A stretch of 64,000 nt of DNA from Bradyrhizobium sp. in8p8. Lineage in GTDB: Bacteria > Pseudomonadota > Alphaproteobacteria > Rhizobiales > Xanthobacteraceae. The DNA lies in contig NZ_AUGD01000001.1 of the NCBI RefSeq assembly GCF_000426845.1, positions 451,001 to 515,000 on the forward strand, given 5' to 3'. This document shows positions 9,564 to 17,721 of the stretch, in pieces (position 1 is the first letter of the stretch; every line of letters begins with the position of its first letter). The position numbers were made by a program, and so were the translations under genes. The notes beneath the pieces were generated by a model that saw only the letters and a list, made by a program, of their open reading frames with translations, was not told where the DNA came from and ran no database searches.

Positions 9564-9751
9564 ACGTCCTCCAAGGCAGGAAAAGAAGCCGGGAAAAGCC
9601 CTTCCCGCGCTGTCATTGGTCGGGAGCGCGACCCTACCGGTTCAGCAGCCGCAAGTAACGCCGGTATCGGTGCGATTCTGCAAGAGCCGCGAACAGCGGA
9701 TGCGGCGCAGGCTACCGGCAGATAACACCGTGCAGCTCGGTATCAGCAGCT

Positions 9752-10729
9752 TCATTCGATGACGTCGTTCGCGAGCGCGACGAGGGCGGGGGCAAGCGTA
9801 ACGCCGAACGCCCTCGCCGTCTTGAGGTTGATCACCAGCTCAAGCTTGGTGGGGTTCTGGACCGGAAGATCGGCCGCCTGCGCTCCCCTGAGGATGCGAT
9901 CGACATAGGAGGCGGCCTGCCGCAGCTGTTCGGCAGTGTCGGTGCTGTAGGACATCAGCCCTCCCTCATCGACAAAGGTGCGGCTCCAGAAGACTGCGGG
10001 CACCCGCGCCTGTGCGATCGTCGCGAGCAGCTGCACGCGGTTGGCCAATGTGAAGAAGTCCGGCAGGACCAGGATGGCACCGTCCTTCCGCGAAGCCAGC
10101 GCTCCGATCGAGGCGGCGTCATGGACGGGCGCGGGCTCGACCATCACGTGAAGAGTCCGTGCGGCGCCCTCGATCGTGCGCAGCATCAAGGGCGCGAACG
10201 GCGCGGTGGCGGGATTGTAGACGACGAACACGCGGCGGACGGATGGCGTGACCTGCGTCAGCATCTCCAGCCATTTGCCGGCTAGCGGGCCGTCATAATC
10301 GGTGAAACCGGTGATGTTGCCACCGGGATGCGCGAGGTTTTCGACAAAACCCTGGCTGACGGGATCGGTGACGACGGCGAACACGATCGGGATCGTGGTG
10401 GTGCGCCGGCGCAGCTCTTCCACCGAGGGCGTGCCGACCGCGAGCAGGATGTCAGGCTTGAGCGCGATCAACTCGTCCGCAAGCTGCGCGATGCGCGCGC
10501 GATCGGCACCGCCGCTGCGCCACTCGATCCTGAGGTTGTCGCGCTCCTTCCAACCGTAGCCGGCAAGCGCCTCGGCCAGGATCGTGCTGCGTGCCTGTCC
10601 GATCGCGTCCTCGGCGGCGGTGACCGAGAGCACACCGAGCCGCCGCACCACGTTCCGCTGCTGGGCCGGCGCCGAGGCGGGGAGCGCCGCGATCATCCCG
10701 AGAAACGCCAGACACGAGCGGCGGTTCAT
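9752..10729 (-). CDS. ABC transporter substrate-binding protein (ABC_sub_bind type)
   Basis: 325-residue periplasmic protein with an N-terminal signal sequence (RRSCLAFLGMIAALPASAPAQ). Conserved motifs of the TrpX-like family of binding proteins are visible: LSVTAAEDAIGQARS near the start, AVVTDPVSQGFVENLAHPGGNITGFT in the middle, and the C-terminal ELVINLKTARAFGVTLAP. Proteins with this last motif are very numerous in bradyrhizobia and usually of unknown ligand. No permease or ATPase gene is adjacent, so it is an orphan here. It starts 10 bases after hemH on the same strand and may be co-transcribed with it, but no functional link is apparent. Confidence 0.88.
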   Translation of the reverse strand: MNRRSCLAFLGMIAALPASAPAQQRNVVRRLGVLSVTAAEDAIGQARSTILAEALAGYGWKERDNLRIEWRSGGADRARIAQLADELIALKPDILLAVGTPSVEELRRRTTTIPIVFAVVTDPVSQGFVENLAHPGGNITGFTDYDGPLAGKWLEMLTQVTPSVRRVFVVYNPATAPFAPLMLRTIEGAARTLHVMVEPAPVHDAASIGALASRKDGAILVLPDFFTLANRVQLLATIAQARVPAVFWSRTFVDEGGLMSYSTDTAEQLRQAASYVDRILRGAQAADLPVQNPTKLELVINLKTARAFGVTLAPALVALANDVIE

Positions 10730-10739
10730 GGGTGAACCA

Positions 10740-11777
10740 TCAGATCCAGCCCTGAAGCTCGCGCAGCACCAGGGTCCGGATCACGTCCATGCCCGGATCG
10801 CTGTCGTTGAGACAGGGGATGGCGGAAAACTGCTCGCCGCCATTGTGCTTGAATATCTCGGCGTTTTCCTGCGCGATCTCCTCCAGCGTCTCCAGGCAGT
10901 CGGCGGAAAAGCCCGGCGTCACCACCGCGATGCGGCGCACGCCTTCCTTGGCGAGCCGCTCCATCGTCTTGTCGGTGTAGGGCTGGAGCCACTCGTCGTT
11001 GCCGAAACGGGACTGGAAGGTCAGCAGCAGCTTCGTTTCGTCCATGCCGAGCCGGCGGCGCAATGCTTCCGTCGTTGCGATGCAGTGCTGCCGATAGGGA
11101 TCGCCCTTGTCGACATAGGCTTTCGGCATGCCATGGAACGACGCGACGATCAGCTCCGGCTTGAACGAGAGCGTCGCTAGATGCGCCTCGATCGAGGTCG
11201 CGAGGGCCTCGATATAGGCGGAATCCTCATAATAGGGCGGCGTCACCCGCAGCGTCGGCTGATTGCGAAGCTGCGCGAGCACGCGGAACACCTCGTCGCA
11301 GACGGTCGCCGAGGTCGAAGCGGAATATTGCGGATAGAGCGGGACAGCCAGAATGCGTTCGCAGCCCTTTGCGATCAGCGCGTCGATGCCGGCCTTGATC
11401 GAGGGATTGCCGTAACGCATCGCCCAATCCACCACGACATGGTCGCGGTCCGCCAAGGCGGCGGCGAGCTTAACGGCTTGAGACCGCGTGATGGTCTTCA
11501 GCGGCGACTCGTTCTGCTCGTTGTTCCAGATCTTCTGGTAATCCAGCGCCTTGGTACGGGGACGGCTGCGCAGGATGATTCCATTCAGCACCACCTTCCA
11601 GATCAGGCCCTGATCCTCGATGACGCGGGCGTCACTGAGGAACTCCTTGAGGTAGACCCGCACGCCTGGCGCATCGGCCGTGTCAGGCGTTCCGAGATTG
11701 ACCAGGAGTACGCCGACGCGCGGCAGGGCGGATCGGGTGACCGGCTTCGCAGTCTCGGGGGGGGCGACGCTGTTCAT
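10740..11777 (-). CDS. hemH: Ferrochelatase
   Basis: Inserts ferrous iron into protoporphyrin IX, the last step of heme synthesis. It has 345 residues from the ATG at 11777; the frame extends to a TTG at 11813 but the added residues look non-conserved. Family signatures are VLLVNLGTPD at the N-terminus, the catalytic-histidine region SFHGMPKAYVDKGDPY, TFQSRFGNDEWLQPYTD and VVTPGFSADCLETLEEI. The length is usual for the proteobacterial enzyme. The gene is divergent from the MAPEG protein. No convincing iron-control (ICE) site was seen upstream. Confidence 0.95.
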   Translation of the reverse strand: MNSVAPPETAKPVTRSALPRVGVLLVNLGTPDTADAPGVRVYLKEFLSDARVIEDQGLIWKVVLNGIILRSRPRTKALDYQKIWNNEQNESPLKTITRSQAVKLAAALADRDHVVVDWAMRYGNPSIKAGIDALIAKGCERILAVPLYPQYSASTSATVCDEVFRVLAQLRNQPTLRVTPPYYEDSAYIEALATSIEAHLATLSFKPELIVASFHGMPKAYVDKGDPYRQHCIATTEALRRRLGMDETKLLLTFQSRFGNDEWLQPYTDKTMERLAKEGVRRIAVVTPGFSADCLETLEEIAQENAEIFKHNGGEQFSAIPCLNDSDPGMDVIRTLVLRELQGWI

Positions 11778-11860
11778 GGCTGGTTGGGTCGCGCGTTGGT
11801 CCGAACTTGTCAAGATGAGCCGGGGTTCGCTAGGGTCGCACCCCGGCGGGGGGAGGAACG

Positions 11861-12259
11861 ATGACGCTCGCAGAATGGTGCGTATTCGGAGCGCTGCTGC
11901 TTTATCTCGTAACGATCGCCTCGATCAAATGGATCAGGTTCGGCCGCTTCGATAATTCCCGGCCGCGCGACCCAGCCTTCTATGAGGATGCCATCGCGCA
12001 GCGCGCGCTCGGCGCTCACCAGAACGGCATCGAGGCTTTCCCGTTCTTCGCCTTCGCGGTGCTGCTCGCCGAGTTCAGAGATGCGCCGCAGCGGCTGATC
12101 GACGAGCTCGCGGCGCTGTTCCTGATCGTGCGGATCGCGTATGTGCTGACCTATCTCGGCAATCGCCCGACGCTGCGCTCGATCCTCTGGAGCGTCGGCT
12201 TCGCGATCAATCTCGGCATCTTCTTCCTGCCGGCTTTGAAGCGGTTCCTGCCGGTGTGA
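11861..12259 (+). CDS. MAPEG family membrane protein
   Basis: 132-residue integral membrane protein with three to four hydrophobic helices (about 5-25, 60-75, 83-102, 108-128). The motif QRALGAHQNGIEAFPFFAFAVLLA is typical of the MAPEG superfamily (membrane-associated proteins in eicosanoid and glutathione metabolism). The bacterial members are mostly uncharacterised; glutathione-dependent transferase or peroxidase activity is possible. It is transcribed divergently from hemH and convergently with a thioesterase gene 10 bases away. Confidence 0.88.
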   Translation: MTLAEWCVFGALLLYLVTIASIKWIRFGRFDNSRPRDPAFYEDAIAQRALGAHQNGIEAFPFFAFAVLLAEFRDAPQRLIDELAALFLIVRIAYVLTYLGNRPTLRSILWSVGFAINLGIFFLPALKRFLPV

Positions 12260-12269
12260 GGCGCCGGCC

Positions 12270-12707
12270 TCACGCCGTCAGATGACGCTCCCGCGTCGCG
12301 ATCAGCGACCGCATCGATGCCGGGATCGTGACCGGACGATGGGTCTTCTGGTCAGTGTAGACCCAGACGATCTCGCCGGTCACCAGCGCGTCCGCGCCGC
12401 CCTTCAGGAAGATGGCGAGCTCGAACACGAGGCTGGAATTGCCGATCCGCGCTACGCGCACGCCGACATCGAGCTCCCAGTCGAAGCGGACCGGCGCCTT
12501 GTATTCGATGACGGACTTGACGACGTGGAAATCGATGCCGCTCGCCTGCGCGTCCGCATACTGGTCAAAGCCGAGCGCGCGAAAGTACCCGGTGATGGCG
12601 GTGTCGAAATAGGTCAGGTAATGGGCGTTGAAAACGACGCCCTGGCCGTCGATCTCGGAATAACGCACCCGAAACGGATGAAAGAACCAGAAATCCTCGC
12701 GCGACAT
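12270..12707 (-). CDS. Acyl-CoA thioesterase, hot-dog fold (YbgC type)
   Basis: 145-residue hot-dog-fold protein of the 4-hydroxybenzoyl-CoA thioesterase family. The catalytic segment RYSEIDGQGVVFNAHYLTYFD carries the D-x-x-G-x-V-x-x-x-x-Y pattern with the usual aspartate. I chose the ATG at 12707 because a GGGGGG ribosome site precedes it; residues encoded further upstream look unrelated to the family. It probably hydrolyses short- or branched-chain acyl-CoA in the cytoplasm. No neighbour suggests the particular substrate. Confidence 0.9.
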   Translation of the reverse strand: MSREDFWFFHPFRVRYSEIDGQGVVFNAHYLTYFDTAITGYFRALGFDQYADAQASGIDFHVVKSVIEYKAPVRFDWELDVGVRVARIGNSSLVFELAIFLKGGADALVTGEIVWVYTDQKTHRPVTIPASMRSLIATRERHLTA

Positions 12708-12824
12708 GGAGACCCCCCGATAGGAACCTTCTTGTCTCAATAGCGGCCGGAGGGAGGTTCGCAAAGCGGCTATCACGCCGCGACGGGGTAGCTCTTAGCC
12801 CGTGGAGGAAGGGTCAGAACGAGC

Positions 12825-13958
12825 CTAGAAGCACGTGGTCCGTTCGGCGGCGATGTAGCCGAACAAGAGACCGACGCCGAACAGCAGCACGAAGCCTGCG
12901 GCGGCGAACTCGATGCCTCGCATGAACAGCGCGCCGCCGCCGTCGCGCCCCGCGCTGAGGCGGGCGGCGATGTCCTTGGCGGAAACGGCGACGACAGCGA
13001 TCGCCGCGACCGTGATCGCGGTACCCAAACCCATCAGGAAGGTCGCGGCGATGCCGGCCCAGAACAGGCCCTGCGCCAGCGCGAATACCAGGACCAGGAT
13101 CGCACCCGAACAAGGGCGGATACCGACGGTCAGGATCGCAGCGAAGCCGCGCCGCCAGCCGCCGGGACCGGCGAGCTCGCTGGGGGTGGGGCCGTGGGAG
13201 TGGCCGCAATGCTCGTCGTGGACGTGATCGTTCCCATGATGATGAGCGTGGTGATGATGGGCGTGTGCATGGCCGTGATCGTGGCGATGATGATCATGGC
13301 CGTCATGGTCATGCGCATCATGATGATGGTGATGACCGTGATCATGATCGTGCGGCACGCCCGCAATCGCCGGCACCGGTTGGGCGACCTGGAGCGCGCG
13401 GATGAAGGCGCCGCCCTTGACCCACACCAGTCTCAGACCGAATGCCGCAATCAGGGCGTAGCTCGCGATCTCGATCACCGCCTCCGCCTTGCACATGGTC
13501 TTGGCCGTGGCATTCAGCACCCAGGCCGAGATGCCGACGACCAGGATCGCGACCAGCGACTGCATCAGCGCCGAGGCGAACGACAACGCGATGCCACGCC
13601 GCGCGGTCTCGCGGTTGGCGACGAGATAGGAGGCGATGACCGCCTTGCCGTGGCCAGGACCGGCGGCATGGAAGATTCCATAGGCGAACGAGATGAAGAG
13701 CAGCGTCCACACCGCCGAGCCGTCGGACTTCGCGGCCCGGATGGTCGCCGACATCTGGCGATAGAATTCCGACTGTTTCGCCAGCAGCCAGCCGATCAGG
13801 CCGCCGGCCTCCGAATCGGCCGCCTGCGCCGGCCGCGGCGCGCCGAACGGCGTCTGCGCGAGCAGATGATGGAGCGCGGCATCGGCCACGCCAACGACGA
13901 GCAGAACGGCGGCGCAGGCGAGCAGCCCGCGCGCGAGCGGGGAGAGTTGCGGCTTCAA
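12825..13958 (-). CDS. NicO/RcnA-type nickel/cobalt transporter with His-rich loop
   Basis: 377-residue inner-membrane transporter of the NicO (COG2215) family. I place the start at a TTG at 13958, which overlaps the stop of the preceding gene as TTGA; upstream in-frame residues are only the other-frame shadow of that gene. The family motif HAAGPGHGKAVI lies at residues 97-108 and GIRPCSGAILVLVFAL near 285. Between the membrane halves, residues about 203-256 form a cytoplasmic loop with about 30 histidines mixed with aspartate and glycine, which would bind several metal ions. It follows DUF1007 and an M3 peptidase in one operon. Nickel, cobalt or zinc are all possible, and direction of transport is not shown by sequence. 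Confidence 0.9.
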   Translation of the reverse strand: MKPQLSPLARGLLACAAVLLVVGVADAALHHLLAQTPFGAPRPAQAADSEAGGLIGWLLAKQSEFYRQMSATIRAAKSDGSAVWTLLFISFAYGIFHAAGPGHGKAVIASYLVANRETARRGIALSFASALMQSLVAILVVGISAWVLNATAKTMCKAEAVIEIASYALIAAFGLRLVWVKGGAFIRALQVAQPVPAIAGVPHDHDHGHHHHHDAHDHDGHDHHRHDHGHAHAHHHHAHHHGNDHVHDEHCGHSHGPTPSELAGPGGWRRGFAAILTVGIRPCSGAILVLVFALAQGLFWAGIAATFLMGLGTAITVAAIAVVAVSAKDIAARLSAGRDGGGALFMRGIEFAAAGFVLLFGVGLLFGYIAAERTTCF

Positions 13959-14593
13959 GGGCAATCCACCGTGATCTTGTTGGCGAACATCATGCCGAAA
14001 TTCGAGTTCTCGCCGTTGAGAAAGGTCTGCTCGTTCAGCTGCTGCGCGCTGGCGGTGCCGTCGTTCGGCCGATCCAGCTTCATCTGGCAGCCAGAGGGCG
14101 CGCCCACCAGCTTGACCGGATTGTCCTTGGCCATCTTGAAGTCGATAAAGAAGGAGCGGTCGAACACTTCGAGCACCAGCTGCTTGGGCTTGACCGGGGC
14201 CTTCAGCGGCAGCGTGAAGTGCAGGGTCAGCACCGTATCCTTGTAGTCGAGGAAATAGTCGACTGGCTCCTGGAATCGTTCCTTCTTGCCGTCGGCTCGC
14301 GCGAAGGTGAAGTAGGCGTATTCCTTGAGCGACTCGACGTTGGTTTGCGCCAGCGGGCCGAGCTCCTCCCGCGTATAGGTCCCCTTGGTCTTGCTCTCGA
14401 GCCCCTGCACCGCATAGGCCGAGAACATGTCGTCGAAGGTCCAGGCGTGACGCACGCCGGTGATCGAGCCATCCGCCGCGTAGAGCAGCTCGCTGGTCGC
14501 GGTGATCCAGACATGCGGATGCGCATTCGCGGCACCCGCTGCAAGCGTCATCGCGGCAGCAAGCAGGCATCCGAACAGGGCGCGCATATTCAT
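13955..14593 (-). CDS. DUF1007 family periplasmic protein
   Basis: 212-residue exported protein. A signal peptide ends at AANA (residue 24) and mature protein begins with the conserved AHPHVWI, whose histidines could be the N-terminal metal site. Other family motifs are RHAWTFDDMFSAYAVQGL and VEVFDRSFFIDF-like segments. DUF1007 (COG3683) proteins are found next to NicO transporters and are thought to act as their periplasmic partner. Here its stop overlaps the NicO start (TTGA), and its own ATG overlaps the stop of the M3 peptidase by one base, so translation is probably coupled. Confidence 0.9.
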   Translation of the reverse strand: MNMRALFGCLLAAAMTLAAGAANAHPHVWITATSELLYAADGSITGVRHAWTFDDMFSAYAVQGLESKTKGTYTREELGPLAQTNVESLKEYAYFTFARADGKKERFQEPVDYFLDYKDTVLTLHFTLPLKAPVKPKQLVLEVFDRSFFIDFKMAKDNPVKLVGAPSGCQMKLDRPNDGTASAQQLNEQTFLNGENSNFGMMFANKITVDCP

Positions 14594-16674
14594 CAGGCCG
14601 CCTTTGCGTCGTCGAGCAGGCCGCGACGGCGGAGCAGCGCATCGGGCTCGGGTGGTCGGCCGCGGAAGGCCTCGTAGGCGGCTTCCGGATCGACCGATCC
14701 GCCGCTCGAATAGATGTCATCGTGCAGGCGTTTTGCGACCTTGGGATCGAAGATGTCCCCGGCCTCCTCGAAAGCGCCGAAGGCGTCCGCGTCCATCACT
14801 TCCGACCACATGTAGCTGTAATAGCCGGCGGCATAATGGTCTCCGGTGAAGATGTGGCCGAATTGCGTGGGACGATGACGCAGCGCGATCTCCTCGGGCA
14901 TGCCGATCTTCTCCAGCTCGCGTCTCTCGAAGGCGCACACATCCTGCGCGGCGGCAGCCGGCTGGGTGTGGAATTCGAGATCGATCAGCGCCGAGGAGAC
15001 GAATTCGACCGTGGCAAAGCCCTGGTTGAATTTGCGCGCGGCAAGGAAGCGTTGCAGCAGCTCGTCCGGCAACGGCTCGCCGGTCTGGTAATGGCGGGCG
15101 AACTTCTGCAGTACCTCGGGCCGCTCCTGCCAGTGCTCGTAGAGCTGGGACGGCAGCTCGACGAAATCCGTAAACACGGAGGTGCCCGATAGCGAGGGAT
15201 AGGTCACGTTGGAGAGCATGCCGTGCAGGCCGTGACCGAACTCGTGGAACAGGGTGCGGGCATCGTCAGGCGACAGCAGCGAAGGCTCGCCGCCGGCTCC
15301 CTTGGCAAAATTGCAGATGTTGAGAACGAGCGGCGCGACGTCGCCGTCGAGCTTCTGCTGGTCGCGCAATGAGGTCATCCAGGCGCCGGAACGCTTCGAC
15401 GGCCGGGCGAAGTAGTCGCCGTAGAACAGTGCCTTGTGCTTGCCGTCCGGCCCCTTCATCTCCCAGACACGGACGTCCGGGTGCCAGACAGGAACGTCCT
15501 TGCGCTCCTCGAACGTGACGCCGAACAGGCGGGTGGCGCAGTCGAAGGCGGCGGCGATCATGTTGTCGAGCGCAAGATACGGTTTGATCGCGGCGTCGTC
15601 GAAATTGGCGCGTTGAAGGCGCAGCTTCTCGGCATAGAAGCGCCAGTCCCACGGCGCGAGCTTGAAATTGCCGCCCTCTTCCGTGATCAGGGCCTGCATC
15701 TCGTCGCGGTCGGCGAGCGCCCGGGCGCGGGCCGGCTTCCAGACCCGCTCCAACAGGCCCCGCACCGCCTCCGGCGTCTTGGCCATGGAATCCTCGAGCC
15801 GGTAGGCGGCGAAAGTCGGGTAGCCCAGGAGCTTTGCGCTCTCCTCGCGCAGCTTCAGGATCTCGACAATGGTTTCATTGTTGTCGTTGGCGTTGCCGTT
15901 GTCGCCCCGCGCGATGAAGGCCTTGTAGACCTTCTCGCGCAGGTCGCGCCGGGCCGAGCTCTTCAGGAACTGCTCGACCGAGGAGCGCGAGAGCGTGACG
16001 ATCGCCTTGCCTGCCAGGCCGCGCTCTTCTGCCGCAGCCTTGGCGGCCGCGACGAAATTCTCCGGCAGGCCCTGCCGATCGCCCTCGCCGAGCTCCATGA
16101 TCCAGTCCTGCTCGTCGCCGAGCAGATGGTGGCTGAAGCTGGTGCCGAGCTGCGCGAGCCTCTCGTTGATCTCGGCCATCCGGGTCTTGGCCTCTTCGGA
16201 AAGGCCGGCGCCGGCGCGATGGAAGCGGGTGTAGGTGCGTTCCAAGAGGCGCAGCTGCTCGGGGGTGAGTCCAAGGTTGGCACGGTTTTCGTGCAGCTGG
16301 GCGATGCGGCCGAACAGCACGGCGTTCATCATGATCGGATTCCAGTGTCGCGCCATCCGCAAGGAGACCTCCTTGTCGATCTCCAGGATGGCCGGGTTGG
16401 AATGCGCAGAGACCAGATCGTAGAAGACCGCCGCGACCTTGCTCAGGAGCTTGCCCGAGCGCTCCAGCGCCGTGATGGTGTTGGCGAAGTCGGGCGCGGC
16501 CGGATCGTTGGTGATCGCCGCGATCTCGGCGGCGTGGTCGGCGAAGGCCTGCTCAAAAGCGGGCAGGAAGTGCTCCGGCTTGATCTCGTCGAAGGGCGGG
16601 GCCGCGAACGGCGTCACCCAGGCCTTCAGCAGCGGATTGGTCTCGGCATCCGTAATTTGGCGGGATTCTGACAT
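14593..16674 (-). CDS. M3 family zinc oligopeptidase
   Basis: 693-residue cytoplasmic metallopeptidase of the oligopeptidase A/dipeptidyl carboxypeptidase family. The zinc motif HEFGHGLH is intact near residue 460, and the upstream acidic/aromatic blocks (ALFYGDYFARPSKRSGAWMTS) and C-terminal HYAAGYYSYMWSEVMDADAF are typical. Start chosen at 16674 (MSESRQ); an ATG 18 bases upstream is also possible. It degrades short peptides in the cytosol. It leads an operon with DUF1007 and the NicO transporter, with one-base overlap to the first. The functional link to metal transport is unclear, although the enzyme itself needs zinc. Confidence 0.93.
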   Translation of the reverse strand: MSESRQITDAETNPLLKAWVTPFAAPPFDEIKPEHFLPAFEQAFADHAAEIAAITNDPAAPDFANTITALERSGKLLSKVAAVFYDLVSAHSNPAILEIDKEVSLRMARHWNPIMMNAVLFGRIAQLHENRANLGLTPEQLRLLERTYTRFHRAGAGLSEEAKTRMAEINERLAQLGTSFSHHLLGDEQDWIMELGEGDRQGLPENFVAAAKAAAEERGLAGKAIVTLSRSSVEQFLKSSARRDLREKVYKAFIARGDNGNANDNNETIVEILKLREESAKLLGYPTFAAYRLEDSMAKTPEAVRGLLERVWKPARARALADRDEMQALITEEGGNFKLAPWDWRFYAEKLRLQRANFDDAAIKPYLALDNMIAAAFDCATRLFGVTFEERKDVPVWHPDVRVWEMKGPDGKHKALFYGDYFARPSKRSGAWMTSLRDQQKLDGDVAPLVLNICNFAKGAGGEPSLLSPDDARTLFHEFGHGLHGMLSNVTYPSLSGTSVFTDFVELPSQLYEHWQERPEVLQKFARHYQTGEPLPDELLQRFLAARKFNQGFATVEFVSSALIDLEFHTQPAAAAQDVCAFERRELEKIGMPEEIALRHRPTQFGHIFTGDHYAAGYYSYMWSEVMDADAFGAFEEAGDIFDPKVAKRLHDDIYSSGGSVDPEAAYEAFRGRPPEPDALLRRRGLLDDAKAA

Positions 16675-16807
16675 CACAAGTCCGATTTTCATGGGCGATT
16701 GTTGCGGCCAGCTATAGCACGCGATGGGGCTTTTTTGGGCCGTTTGCCCTTGCTCCGAGCCGCCTTTTCGGGGAGATTGCGGCCCTCGAAGCCACGGACC
16801 TCAGCTC

Positions 16808-17062
16808 ATGAACGCGCCTGCCTCCTCTTCCCGCCAGATCGCCTGGCCGAGCGTCATCACCGTCATCAGCGCCGCCATCCTGATCGGCGCGGAGGTGTTC
16901 GGCGCGGCCTTCGCCGGAGGTTGGGCGCTGGCGATCCTGTTCGGACTCGGCGATCAGGGCGCGCACATCCTCCAGGCCGTGCTGTTCGCACTGGGCGTGC
17001 TGGTGATGACGGCGTTCGTCCGCGCCGCTCAGCGCATCGAGCCCTTCACCAAGCGCCGCTGA
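16808..17062 (+). CDS. Small two-helix membrane protein, unknown
   Basis: 84-residue protein with two predicted membrane helices (about residues 12-35 and 45-68) and a short basic C-terminus. I chose the ATG at 16808; residues encoded upstream in the same frame look non-coding. The composition resembles small inner-membrane proteins found next to housekeeping genes in rhizobia. I recognise no domain. It is divergent from the M3 peptidase and is followed by the long leader region before ornithine decarboxylase. Confidence 0.7.
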   Translation: MNAPASSSRQIAWPSVITVISAAILIGAEVFGAAFAGGWALAILFGLGDQGAHILQAVLFALGVLVMTAFVRAAQRIEPFTKRR

Positions 17063-17189
17063 CGCTTCCACGCGCGCGCGAGATATACGCGCTGCGTTGA
17101 AAACTTAACGCTCGTTCATCTTCTGCGTCGCTCGCGCAACAGCGCGCAAGCAGATGTTAGGCAATTCTGCTCGCAGCCTAAAAAAAATC

Positions 17190-17218
17190 TTGCGAAGCAG
17201 AGTCAAAACACTTATGTG
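17190..17218 (+). promoter_or_regulatory. Candidate sigma-70 promoter for the decarboxylase leader
   Basis: TTGCGA at 17190-17195 and TATGTG at 17213-17218 are spaced by 17 bases. Transcription would start near 17225 and give a leader of about 500 nt. Match to consensus is moderate. Confidence 0.4.
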
Positions 17219-17224
17219 CGGACT

Positions 17225-17721
17225 TGCCCAATTTCGCACGTGCCTGTGGTCGTGTGTCAGTCGGTAGGTATCCGGACAAGAGGCCGGACAGCCGCCAAGG
17301 GGTGAAGAAGCCGAGGGGCTCTTCGGAAGCGCGGAAGTCGAAAGACCGAGGCAAACCCGGAGCGCCCAGCATCTCTCTCAAAGGGATGCCATGTCGAAGG
17401 TGACTTCGCTCTTTGCAACCGTGACTGGCAGCCGGAGGCGAACCGGCGCACCCCGCTCTCAACGGGGGACGCGACTTAAAGCAACGACGGATCGGGCTTT
17501 TTTGGTCTCTACCGGCAGTCCAACGCCGGCGCGGGCTACTGAAAAGGCTTGTCCTTCATTGCCAGGTGTGCGGGCGGGAACACTCCCAACCAATCCACGG
17601 CAGCACAGTCTGGTTTGAGTCTTGTGGCTTCGTCGCGCCTCCATCGCGCGATCGGCCAGAGCGCTCTTATCCGACGTCATGTTTTGAACGGGCCCGTCGC
17701 TGGGCCGTTTGGGAGAGTGCC
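17225..17721 (+). ncRNA. Structured leader RNA of ornithine decarboxylase, candidate speF motif
   Basis: The roughly 660-base gap before the decarboxylase holds no convincing gene but many compact hairpins: tccgg/ccgga (17271-17288), gaag-agcc/ggctcttc (17304-17324), a GAAA tetraloop (17337-17346), gcatctc/gggatgc (17369-17389), cgaag-gtga-cttcg with a GNRA tetraloop (17395-17408), gccgg/ccggc (17431-17447), ccccg/cgggg (17451-17467) and ccggc/gccgg (17512-17529). A last hairpin abuts the ribosome site. An alphaproteobacterial speF leader motif upstream of COG0019 decarboxylases has been described, and position and size fit it. I could not align it to that model. The part 17063-17224 holds only the candidate promoter. 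Confidence 0.6.
17687..17709 (+). promoter_or_regulatory. Hairpin next to the decarboxylase ribosome site
   Basis: aacgg-g-ccc (17687-17695) pairs with gggccgtt (17702-17709), with one bulged G and a 6-base loop. It ends one base before the gggaga ribosome site (17711-17716), so its folding could set translation initiation, perhaps as the output end of the leader. Confidence 0.55.

Noticed and set aside
8019..9725. Long plus-strand open frame of 568 codons
   Set aside because: It lies opposite the NfeD and SPFH genes, has no domain, and its composition is that of an antisense shadow in high-GC DNA.
13194..14246. Plus-strand frame with a Met/Val-rich hydrophobic start
   Set aside because: The hydrophobic run is the complement of the histidine codons of the NicO loop, so it is an artefact of composition.
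14000..14720. N-terminal extension of the NicO frame
   Set aside because: The extension overlaps the DUF1007 gene in another frame; the real start is the TTG at 13958.
17391..17618. Possible 75-codon gene within the decarboxylase leader
   Set aside because: Its codons coincide with paired hairpin arms, it has no hydrophobic or domain pattern, and no ribosome site.
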